A stretch of 64,000 bases of DNA from Alternaria dauci (lineage: Eukaryota; Ascomycota; Dothideomycetes; Pleosporales; Pleosporaceae), in contig NC_091277.1 of NCBI RefSeq assembly GCF_042100115.1, forward strand, positions 496,001 to 560,000, in the 5' to 3' direction. Below the pieces are notes generated by a model. The model worked only from the letters and a program-made list of their open reading frames with translations. It was not told the DNA's origin and made no database searches. Each line of letters begins with the position of its first letter. Position 1 is the stretch's first letter. The translations under genes were made by a program, and so were the position numbers. Positions 1-10,014 of the stretch are shown here, piece by piece.

Positions 1-591
1 AGGACGAGGTGTACGCAGTGCAGCTCTTCACACAATCTGCTGAGTTGGGACATCCATTGGCTGCTTTGAAGCTAGGCGAAGCTTACGAACATGGCTTTCT
101 ACGCTGTCCTAAAGATGCTGCACTTTCCGTTCACTACTACAATTGTGCCGCCCAGGCCGATATTCCTGAAGCCATGATGAACCTATGCGCGTGGTATATG
201 GTCGGTGCCGAACCAGTTCTGGAAAAGGACGAAAACGAGGCGTACGAGTGGGCTAAGAAAGCTGCAGAGCATGGTGAGTGTGTCAATATCCGAGAGGTTA
301 ATCATGCTAATTTAGTCAGGTCTCCCAAAAGCCGAGTATGCCTGTGGATATTTCACAGAAATGGGCATTGGCTGCCGGAGGGATCCTCTAGAGGCCAATG
401 TCTGGTATGTCAAAGCCGCAGACTCTGGCGACGAGCGGGCAAAGCAGCGCCTTGCCATTATCCAAGCTGCCGCATCCGGGCAATCACACGTTCCAGCAAA
501 CAACAACGCTGATAAAGGCAAACTCAAGAAAGAAAAACTCAGCAAGGAAAAGGATACCAAAGAAAAAGACGAAAATTGCGTCGTAATGTGA
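1..591 (+). CDS. skt5: Chitin synthase activator Skt5/Chs4, C-terminal part (5' truncated)
   Basis: This is the 3' end of a gene cut by the window edge. Exons are <1..273 and 320..591, with an intron 274-319 (GTGAGT donor, TCAG acceptor) that restores one frame. The visible product is a run of Sel1-type helical repeats (AALKLGEAYEHG, AMMNLCAWY, AEYACGYFTEMG). A Lys/Glu-rich tail follows and the protein ends in Cys-Val-Val-Met, a CaaX prenylation box. Skt5/Chs4 proteins activate and localise chitin synthase at the plasma membrane and end in such a box, and the repeat wording (CAWYMVGAEPVLEKDE) matches that family as I know it. The in-frame ORF begins at the first base, so the true start lies outside. 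Other Sel1 proteins are possible but the CaaX makes Skt5 the best call. Confidence 0.85.
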
Positions 592-1800
592 AGAGAGGCG
601 GGTTGTTGATCCTTTCCGTCCTTGCCGCTCTTGTTCTTTCTCCTATACCCGATTCGCGTTCCGTTTTTTCTTCTTCTCTCGCATGTGTACGGGTTGGTTG
701 TCTCCTCTACCCATCATGGGCATGGCGGTGGTCTTTCTAACAAGGGTGGTTGTGCATATACGGCGTTTGTGGTGCATTGCCCTTTGCATATCACCGCTCG
801 GGATCTGAGCATCAAAATCTTTCAGCACTTTTGGTGGTAGCATATCGACGGTCTTTGCAGCTTCGTTATAGCATGCAGAATAGAGTTGTAGTTCAAGATA
901 GGTGGAATAGGTGGAAGGATAATAGATGGTTGTACCGAGTCTTTCGATGACGTGCTTTTGTTCTGTGAACGACTTTTATTTATGACAGGCCTGGATAGCT
1001 ACAAAACTGTAGTATACCATCACGTCTTCGTCATGTAGTCGTGCTTGTTACAAGAGCGTTTCTGCCGCCAAATGTAACAGTGAGTACCTTCCAGCCAAAC
1101 CCTTGTTTAGCGCAGACTACTGTAGAGCTAAAAGAAGCGGAGTATGCAAGATCAGATATGTGCGTTCAGCGCTCACGGGTGTCGACGGCTTTGTTGCCAT
1201 GAACGCATCTCGTGATAACATAGCTGCCATAAAAGCGCCGATTGGTCAAGTCCTGCAGCACGTTACGTACCTTCAACCTCACAACAGTCCCGTTCATGTC
1301 CGCTCCGTACGGTACTCTCGGTATCCAATTCCCATGGTACACTCTTTGCAGCAATCGGCATCGACGTCATCTCAGACAACGCGTGTGGGATTGTGGGCGG
1401 CAATCAATGTACAAGCAAAGGGCGTGAAGCTTGTACTACACAGCTGTCTGCATGGCTTTCGTGTTCCTTGTAGAGTCGCTTGATTCGCTTTCCCCAGACC
1501 GTGGCTAGCCGCTACCCGAAATGGTAGGCATAATGCAGGTGCACGTTCGCGGCTCCACTTCACGCCTTGGACTACATATGTAGGGCGTATGATAACCGAT
1601 AACTGATAGCTTACTCCGATCGGGCGAGGTTTAAGACTTGAATAACTCGAGCAAGCAACTTCTACTGCACTTGTATAATCGACCGGCTTTCAAGGTTCTT
1701 GTTAATCCTTGCTAAGCTACACTCAGAGCTGAAGACGGCAACAAAGAAGAAATCTGAATAACCAGGTCCAGATCAAATCAAAATCATTCTGTCGCCGAAG
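592..1800. other. Intergenic region, no gene seen
   Basis: These 1.2 kb hold the 3' untranslated region of skt5 and the promoter of the aminotransferase. The ORFs inside (for example 1103-1483) have no recognisable motifs and look like chance frames. Confidence 0.6.
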
Positions 1801-3497
1801 ATGTCACCGCCTTCAGCTGTCGAGGTCTCAGCGGTTTCAGACACGTCTGGGGTTACCATTCCGAATCCGTTAAGTGCACCAGTCCAGAGTAATGAGATTC
1901 ATGGAAGGAGGAAGAAGACAAGTGCAGCTCAATGGGGCGTGGCGGCGCCATCGGATACTACGAATTTCAGACTGAAGTCGCATGACCACAAGCCCAAAGC
2001 AAAGCGATGGAGTAGTACGCTCTTCCCGTTTCCAACCAATCTTCACGATGAGCTGGACGCTGACTATGCCTCTTAGACATTATGAGCCATGAAGCAACAA
2101 TCCGCAAAGGCAACTCCCTCAAAGAAGCCGCAAAGTATCTTGGTACACCCGGAATCATCTCTCTCGGCGGCGGCTTACCGTCCAGCGAGTACTTCCCCTT
2201 CGAAGAGCTATCGATCAAAGTCCCCAAAATCGGCCACTTCTCAGAAGCCGAGACCAAAGAGTCAGGTGTGACCATCACTGCAGGCAAACATGACCTTGCT
2301 GAGAACAAATCCAACTTTGACATCGCCACTGCGTTCAACTACGGCCAGGGATCTGGCTCAGCACAGCTTCTGCGCTTCATGACTGAGCACACTGAACTGA
2401 TACACGACCCGCCGTACCAAGACTGGAAATGCACCATGACAGTTGGAAGCACATCAGCGACCGACATGCTCCTCAGAATGTTCACCAGACCCGGTGACAT
2501 GATCCTATCAGAAGAGTACACCTTCTCTGCTTTTGTAGAAACCGCGCGACCACTGGGCGTACGCGTCTGCGGCGTTCCAATCGACAACGAAGGACTCCTT
2601 CCCACTGAAATGGACTCCCTCCTCACAAACTGGGACCAAGCTGCTCGCGGGGCGCGGAAGCCCCATCTCCTCTACACAGTGCCCACAGGCCAGAACCCCA
2701 CCGGAGCAACACAAAGTGCAGAGCGCCGGCGTGCCCTCTACGCCGTCTGCCAAAAGCACGACATCCATATCTTGGAAGATGAACCGTATTACTTTCTCCA
2801 AATGCAACCATACACCGGCCCCAACGCCCCCGCCATCCCCCCACCAGCATCCCACGCCGACTTTATCAAATCCCTCGTCCCGAGTTACCTTTCCATCGAC
2901 ACAGACGGCCGCGTAGTTCGCATGGACTCGTTCTCCAAGGTCATCGCGCCCGGCTCGCGAATCGGATGGATCACTGCTCCCGCCGAAGTCGTAGAACGGT
3001 ATTCTAAATACGCGGACGTGTCGACACAGAATCCGGCTGGCATGTCGCAACTCATTCTCTTCAAGCTTCTAGACGAACACTGGGGCCATGCCGGGTACCT
3101 TGACTGGCTGATCCATATGCGCATGCAATACACACATCGTCGGGATATTATTCTCTCTGCATGCGCAAAGTATCTACCTACGGAGGTTATGAGCTGGAAA
3201 CCGCCCATGGCTGGTATGTTCCATTGGATGCAGATTGATTTCAGGAAACATCCTGGTTATCCGGAGAAGAGCATTGAGAGTATTGAGGAGAATATCTTTA
3301 TGCGCGTTATTGAGCATGGGGCGCTGGTCATGAGGGGCAGTTGGTTCTATGCGGATGCGGAGGAGAAGCATGATACGCTGTTCTTTAGGGCGACGTACGC
3401 GGCGGCGCCAGGGGAGAAGATTGAAGAGGGGATTAGGCGATTGGGGGAGGCGGTTAGGGAGGAGTTTGGGCTGGGAGAGTATGCTAAGGAGGCTTGA
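1801..3497 (+). CDS. ARO8: Aromatic/2-aminoadipate aminotransferase, Aro8 family
   Basis: A PLP-dependent fold-type I aminotransferase that should transfer amino groups between aromatic amino acids or 2-aminoadipate and 2-oxoglutarate (Phe/Tyr metabolism, lysine pathway). Two exons, about 1801..2011 and 2077..3497, give about 543 residues. The intron carries an in-frame stop and ends at CTCTTAG; its donor is GTAGTA at 2012, with GTACGC at 2015 as alternative, so one residue is uncertain. The N-terminal exon holds the family-typical KPKAKRW. Exon 2 has GIISLGGGLPSSEYFPF, the PTGQNPTG signature near residue 278 and SFSK near residue 358, whose Lys should form the Schiff base with PLP, followed by PGSRIGW. 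Length fits fungal Aro8. Substrate preference cannot be read from the sequence. Confidence 0.93.
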
Positions 3498-3782
3498 TGG
3501 GAAATTGAGATAGAGTCTGATTCGAGCGCTTATGGTCTTGCATTGACTGGGTAGTTGTTTCGGAGTATAGCAAGATGATTATTCCAGCATACATGTCACT
3601 GCCGAAACCAAGACTATCCATGCCTCGTCCTTGCCTATAGTATTCTTACAGATATGTATTCCCCGGGCTTTCCTTTTGTGAGCCAGCCAACCCGCTGTGC
3701 AACGCCTTGGTACCGACAGACAGGCAGGTTTCACTCTGCTGCGTATTGTGACTCTCTTGCATCCCTGCCCCACACTTCCCGC

Positions 3783-4307
3783 TCAGTTGATAAAGTTTAC
3801 ACAAAAGAAGTGCAGCAGCAAGCTGCCAAGGATGAAATCTGCAAAAGCCCGCTCATGCGATATGTTCTCAAAGTGCGCCTTGTTCTCCGAGTTTGTCTGG
3901 ATGCGCAGCGAGGCTGTGAGGACGAATTGGCCGACTGTTGCGCTGAAGCCGGAGAGGAAAGCGTTGAAGGGCTGTTGGAGCGTATTAGCCAGCAGTTCTC
4001 ATTTTGTATCTTTACATGCGCGATGTAGGACGTTGGGAAGCAGGAGTAAGAAGGAACGTACAAAGTTTCCAACCAAGACTACATAGAGGAATTGCAGAGC
4101 GCCGACGACAACGAGGAAAGCAAGGAACGTGTCGAGGAGCTTTGTTCGCTGGGGTGTCTTGGAGACGTATTTATCCCATATTCCTTGCGCAATGGCTGCG
4201 GCGTCTGTGTTGTTCGCTTTGGCTTTGCTTGATCGTGCGGGTGCCGGGGCAGTCGTGCTTGTGGATGGAGCGTCAGCCGAGGCAGTGGTGCGCTGTTTCG
4301 GAGCCAT
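3783..4307 (-). CDS. OST2: Oligosaccharyltransferase subunit Ost2 (DAD1 family)
   Basis: A small membrane subunit of the ER oligosaccharyltransferase complex, which N-glycosylates nascent proteins. Exons on the minus strand are 4307..4062 and 3971..3783, 144 residues; the intron has GTACGT and CAACAG ends in phase 0. A Ser/Thr/Ala-rich N-terminus precedes a membrane segment (FLAFLVVVGALQFLYVVLVG). Across the splice comes the DAD1 hallmark (NAFLSGFSATVGQFVL, then RIQTN). The protein ends in FADFILGSLLLHFFCVNFIN, which matches the family C-terminus. The unspliced frame would end in a basic run unlike any DAD1. The gene is divergent from the TMEM14 gene and convergent with ARO8. Confidence 0.95.
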
Positions 4308-4672
4308 TATCGTGGAGCTTCAACGGTAAACGTCGACGGGTGGGCGTTCGGGGGGTATTGAAGATGACGCGCGGTGGTGATGCCCGTGGTGGATAGCTTG
4401 AGGCCACATGTTCGTGGTTGGTCCAAGCTGGGGGTTACGAGTCGGCGTCGGTTTCTTCGGGTGTCCGCGAGTCCCCGCAAATGCCATCATTCACTTGGCC
4501 CAGCCATCTCCAAGCAGTGTGCGAGAAACTTCTACTGTCTCTGTCTGTTTTCAACCTTCAATTATCTACGCATTCACCCGTCATCTATTGTCTCACTCGA
4601 AAGACTAAACCAACACGACAATGGTGGGTGGCACCACCAATCGCTGCTATACACGAGTCATGATCTCGATGG
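4308..4672. promoter_or_regulatory. Divergent promoter region OST2 / TMEM14
   Basis: A 365-bp stretch separates two divergently transcribed genes for small membrane proteins and must hold both promoters. I see no clear TATA box. An ATG at 4621 followed by GTGGGT could mark a 5' untranslated intron of the TMEM14 gene. Confidence 0.45.
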
Positions 4673-5065
4673 ATGGATGCTGACTGGACAATCAAGTCTC
4701 TAGGAAACATCGCTCTCGTTCTGGGTGCCCTTACGGCTGGTGGCGGTATCACCGGTTACGTGAGGACTGGCTCCGTACCATCAATCGCAGCTGGATGTAC
4801 CGTTGGACTTCTGGTATGCACCAACTCTACTGCTTATCACTTCTAGCGCGCCTAACAGAGACAACAGTACATGCTCGGTGGCTACCGCGTCAACAGCCGC
4901 GCAGCCTATGGTGTTGAATTGGCTCTTCTCGCATCTATCATTCTTGCGGGTAGCTCAGTTCCTCGCGCCATCAAGTCCGGCAAGCCGCTTCCCATTGGAC
5001 TGAGCATTCTGGCAACATTTGGTCTGTGGACGTTCGGTAATGCGTACATGAACAAACGCGTATAG
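4673..5065 (+). CDS. TMEM14 family small membrane protein
   Basis: Exons 4673..4813 and 4868..5065 encode 112 residues; the intron has GTATGC and AACAG ends in phase 0. The protein is almost all hydrophobic, with Gly-rich helices (LVLGALTAGGGITGYVRTGS, then LALLASIILAGSS and LSILATFGLWTFGNAYM), as in TMEM14/UPF0136 proteins such as yeast YJR085C, which are small mitochondrial or endomembrane proteins. The motif GYxRxGSVPS is typical. The start is the first ATG after an in-frame stop at 4661. Molecular function in fungi is not established. Confidence 0.88.
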
Positions 5066-6086
5066 ATTCTGCGAAAGCAGTAATAGAAGAGAAGGGAGTG
5101 CATCGTGCTACGAACCGTGTATTATTACCATACGATGCCCTTATACAATTCTTACCTGGATGCACATCGGATTCCACCACGCCAAAGTTTACTTTGAAAC
5201 TGCTAACGTTACAAAACCAGAGTCTCCAGGCAACACAACCTGGTAGACCTCCAGAGTCTAGACGTCTTCTAGTGTACCTCGAGCAGCGGGAGTCGGTAAA
5301 CGCCTGTCAGTGACCTGATCATAGCAGTCTAAGTTGGCCTGGCCATGTGCGGACTGCGCACGTTGGATATTAAGTTGACGTCGTCGGTTACTCAATCCCC
5401 AGAAATTCAGACGTTCTGACAGGCTCCCCACAAACCCGTGTTCGCTAGGAGCTTCGGGCCATTTGGAAGAATGCACCACCTACCATTTAACGTTGACGCA
5501 ACGTCAGGGGCAGCTCCCCACCAATTTAAGATCCCAGTCCAGCTTCGCGTGTCAACTGCCGTCGTTTGCCTAGGATTTGTCGAGTGTTAGCGCGATTCAG
5601 TAGCACCGCATGAACGAGTACTGGCTATCGTGAGTATTAGTCCGGGTCACAGTGCGGTTCGAGCTCATCAAAATTGATAGCGCAGAGTTTCGTCGACCAA
5701 TTGTACTACATCAAAGCCGGGGTTTCGACTGGCAATCTACCTTTTCCATCAGTAAACTCAGGCTGTAACTCGCCCAGATGCTCAAAAGCTACATAGCGAT
5801 CACAGTCGTGTATCCCAGTCCGTCATGGATCGCAATTCCGAGCGCGTTCATTGGTAGTTCGATATGGCTTCTCCCGGCCTTCTCCAAGATTCTCATCTAA
5901 CACATACAAGAAGATTCAAGACAAATTGCAGATTGACAAGATCGAAGCAAATCCCGGCGTGGCTCGTTGTCTCCTCTATTGCCATGATTGATGTTGGCTG
6001 TGTGTGCATAAAGAGTTGGAAAAGGCCCCCTAGGCGACAGATACAACCGTCTAGATACGTGCCACCTACACACGGAACCCGCCATT
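5066..6086. other. Intergenic region, no gene seen
   Basis: About 1 kb between the TMEM14 gene and the secreted dehydrogenase, containing the 3' region of one and the promoter of the other. The short ORFs lack any recognisable motif. Confidence 0.55.
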
Positions 6087-8195
6087 ATGCGTTACACTCG
6101 GGTTCTTGGCAGTGCTGCTGCACTTGCCGGTTATGGTCAGTGTAGTCTCCAAGTGACCGGACGATGCTGACATTGATGAAGCTCTTGCTCAAGAAGGTGA
6201 GGCACAGTCTACTGTTGTCTACGATTCAGAAACGAGGATCAGTTACTCGTCATACACGGAGCCAGAAACAGGAATGTCATTTGGTGTTGCTCTCCCAAAG
6301 AATGTTACGGACCCGTACGATGCCATTATAAGGATCACCGCACCGATTGCCAATCAATGGGTCGGCTTCTCATGGGGAGGTACTATGGTCTGGAACCCGT
6401 TGAGTGTTGCTTGGCCTAATGGTCAATCGGGGACTATCTCTGCTCGCTTCGCTTTGTATGTCGCATTCCCAAGGTTTACGAGCACGGTACTAACTCAACA
6501 CAGTAGTATTGGCTTGCCGCAGGGGTACGATGGAGCCGAGCATACATACCTCAAGGGCACGAAGACGAACGCAACGCACTGGACAGTCAATGCGCTATGC
6601 AAGGGCTGCACTGGATGGCAAAACAGTGAAGATGCAAGATACGTACTCAACGGTTCTAGTACAACAGAATTTGCCTGGGCTTACGGTGTTTCTTCGGTTG
6701 AGGATTCTGCCCGAAACGATTCCGCCTTCAACGTCCATCAGGCCTGGGGAAAATGGATTCACAATCTGGACGCTGCGCGCATCGATGATTTCGATTCTTT
6801 GGTCAAGACTAATCTGCTGACGGCGCCTGTAGCCACATCTTCCGCTGCCCCGACCACTGTCGTGACAAGCGTCGTACCGTCTGCGACGGCAAAGCCAGCA
6901 GCGCCTGCTGCCATTCCCGCCTCGTGCTCCGGTGCTGGCAGCCCTGTATTCCAGGGCAGTCTTGCGGCCGGATGGAAGGCCACAAAGATTGCAGGAGGTT
7001 TGACCAGCCCTCGCAGTATCCAATTCGACGGTGCTGGGAATATGTTGGTCGTCCAGTCTGGCAAGGGTATCTCGTACCACAAGATGGGCACAGACGGCTG
7101 CATCACTTCCACCAAGATGCTGATCTCGCAGAACAATCTGAACCATGGCATCGCGATTAGTCCTGACGGCAAGACGCTGTACGCGAGCTCTATGACTCAA
7201 GCCTATTCTTGGCCATACGATGCCGCAGCGGGTACCCTGGGTACTAGAACGACTATCATTACCGGCATGTACAACGGCGGCTCCCACTTGACTCGTACTC
7301 TTGCCATTGCGCCACAGAACCCGAACTTGCTGGTAGTCTCCCATGGATCCAACTCCAATATCGACGCTGCTACGTCGGATCCCAAGACTGCCCGCGCCAT
7401 TATCAAGGTGTTTGATCTATCAAAGGTCCCTAGCGGAGGCTACAACTATGTATCTGGCGGATACAACGCTGGATATGGACAACGTAATGACGTAGGGATC
7501 TGCTTTGACAAGAACAACATGTAAGCACCACTCATGGTGGAGCATGAGCATCATGGACTAACAACCAGAATAGGCTCTGGGGCGTAGAGAACAGCGGGGA
7601 CGACTTCAAGCGCAACGGAAAAGACATACACCAAGACAACCCCGGCGAGAAGATCCATTACATGGGAGACGTCACCAAGCCCAACGAGAACTGGTACGGC
7701 TATCCATCCTGCTTTACCGTGTGGAAACCCAGTGACTTCACCGACAAGACGTTCAAAGTCGGCGACTTCTTCGTCCAGCAACCAAGTACAAGCATGAACG
7801 ACGACACCTGCGTTCAAAGGGCCACACCTCCTAAGCTGACCTTGTTCCCGCACTCTGCACCCATCGACTGCAAGTTCGATGCCGACAGCACCACCATGTA
7901 CATTACCTACCACGGTAGCTGGAACCGCAATCCCGTCACCGGGTTCAAGCTCGTCGCTGTGCAATTCAAGGTCGGTGCCGATGGGAACTATACGCCTGTT
8001 GAGCCTTTGACTAGTACTACGGCTGCCAAGGATATCTTCTACAATCCAGCTGTGGAGAGGTGCCAGGGTAATGGACCGAGTTTCAGCTCGGGTTGCTTTA
8101 GACCTGCAGGCTTGGGTTGGGACTCCCAGGGAAGGTTGTTTATGACGAGTGATACGAGCAGCAATGGGGAGCTGTGGGTGTTGGGTAAGTCGTAG
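6087..8195 (+). CDS. Secreted AA8-AA12 protein: b-type cytochrome domain plus PQQ-dependent pyranose dehydrogenase
   Basis: A predicted extracellular redox enzyme. Exons 6087..6135, 6182..6455, 6504..7520 and 7574..8195 give 653 residues. The first exon joined to the second makes a signal peptide (cleavage expected after ALAQ, about residue 20). Residues about 25-210 resemble the cellobiose-dehydrogenase cytochrome (AA8). Met85 in GGTM corresponds to mature Met65, the known axial ligand position, and His186 in NVHQ is the candidate second ligand. A Thr/Ala/Pro linker (213-248) leads to a six-bladed propeller of the sorbosone-dehydrogenase/AA12 type (GGLTSPRSIQFD, NHGIAISPDGKTLY, LWGVENSGDD, YHGSWNRNP, FRPAGLGWDSQGRLFMTSD). 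Characterised AA12 enzymes oxidise sugars such as fucose or glucosone and can pass electrons to lytic polysaccharide monooxygenases. No CBM1 is present. Confidence 0.92.
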
Positions 8196-10014
8196 GAAGA
8201 GGTGTGGAATCAGGTTTATGGGTGTCCAGGGGTGTCTCTGAGGATAAGACGGTTTGTATATACAACTACATGTTAGGACAACAATACGGTCGTTTCTACT
8301 TGGTCCCTCTCTGTTCATACTAGCCGCTATTCTTTCAGACGTCCTGCGAGCTACCGATCACAAGTGACTATGTGTGGTTTCTTTAGTTGTTTGGGCAGTA
8401 TTGGAGATGATATGTCAGGAGCAAACGAAGCTAGACGGATACAGAGAGGGTGCATGCTCTAATATCAATTTGGAACACAAACATCTCGTATACGTGGGGA
8501 AAGAAAGAGTGGCGTCCTGGAAACAAGGGACTGCGAGCACCGCCTAGGCGTAGTATGAGCGAACGTGGCAGGTCTCATCTGTAGACTATGACACCATAAC
8601 AAGACACGTGCGGGACGAAATCTCGCATGTGGGGACGACCTTAATTAGGGCGAGACCCTGTTGTTGAACAACTGGACCTGCCGCTCCAGAGCGGTCTCAT
8701 GGCACAGCTGAGACGACAATCATGACAGCCCAAGCGCGGTGTGGCACATGAGTCCAAGTAGAAACCCACTTTCCCTGAATCCCATGTGCCGAAAAGAGTC
8801 ATGGTGGGGGGAGGAAAGGCGGATTTCGGCAATGGGCGGAGTGATTTGCACGCTGGAATGCGATCTCCAGGAACGCAGTGTGCCTGGCAAGAACTTGTTA
8901 TTGCGCACAACGATCGTCGATGCTGACGGTTATTCTTGGGTGTTCATCTCGCTTTCGCAATGGCCGCCGCCCCCCTCTGTGACACGGCGGCAGAACAGCA
9001 GGTTTTTCCGGGACATATGGGGTTGCAAAGAGATATCAGGGTCGCCGCGGACAGCTGGGTTGTTGGATGCGCGCTTCCAAGGCCTGCTCATGCGCATCCG
9101 GCAGAATGCCATGCGACTCGCTAATCCCCATAAATTCCATCGGAGCGACTAGGCTCGGTTTCACCCGACACGCCGTCGAGAGGGCAAGTCAAGCATGAGC
9201 CAAGAAGTCTTCCTTGTACCAATCTTTCACATGTTGTAGTCATCGGCTCCGGCTGCAGTGGATTGGTAAGGCCGCCTGGAAGCTCTTGGCTCGAAAAGCT
9301 TCGCGTCTCATTGCCTTTACAGTTAATCGCTCTGCTGCAAAGAGATAGGCGTAGACAGCAGCTTTACCGAATGGGAGAGAGGTGCGGGATGCGTCAGCGA
9401 AGACAAAGAGCTGTGCATACGCCCTGCCTGGCCTGTCAGAATCCACATGGCCGTTGTGTCTTTTATTTGTTGAGCTTTAGCTGGAGTTGTTGTGGTGATA
9501 ACAGTGACTGCCGCCTCCATGACCTCCGTGATCCGTGTCTTCTTCTCCCTGTTGCTCACCTCCCCGACTGCCTCCGGCTTCCGCGGCTTCCTCAGGGCTT
9601 CTCGTGCACACAGGCAAAGGCCCAGAGCGGAATAATCCCCAAGCAGCTACATACGTCACGGGTGCGCACGGGTGATATAGGTGCACAGGCTCGGCGCTAA
9701 GAAAGGCTTGAAGTGAAACGCTGCCTCTGCAGTAGGCAAAAGACTGGGGGGGGTCACGTCATATCCCGTTCACTTTCGCATCGGCAACCACGCCAGAGGC
9801 CGTTCCCAGCCACGGATATACTTGGACTCGCGCCTCCTCGGCTTTGCGAGCACATCAATAGCAATTCCTTTTTTTCCCTTTGCCCAGAGACCCTTTCCAC
9901 GCTCTTCCCCCCCCTCCTCAGCAAGAGCATTCCCCCGCGTCTGCTTGCCCCCACCCTGCGCTCAGGTAGTCTAACCACGCACACCACGGGCAAAGCTCTC
10001 GCACGACAACGACG
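8196..10014. other. Long intergenic region upstream of erdS
   Basis: About 1.8 kb without a supportable gene. The last 300 bp are CT-rich, including a long C run near 9908, as in highly expressed fungal promoters. A CRE-like TCACGTCA lies at 9754-9761 right after a G tract. ORFs such as 9263-9700 have no recognisable content. Confidence 0.5.

Noticed and set aside
6595..7344. 249-residue minus-strand ORF opposite the AA8-AA12 gene
   Set aside because: Shadow frame of a strongly supported gene, with no motif of its own.
7551..8318. 255-residue minus-strand ORF opposite the AA12 domain
   Set aside because: Antisense frame to a conserved propeller region; composition follows the sense codons.
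9263..9700. 145-residue plus-strand ORF upstream of erdS
   Set aside because: Arg/Cys/Leu-rich chance frame without motif.
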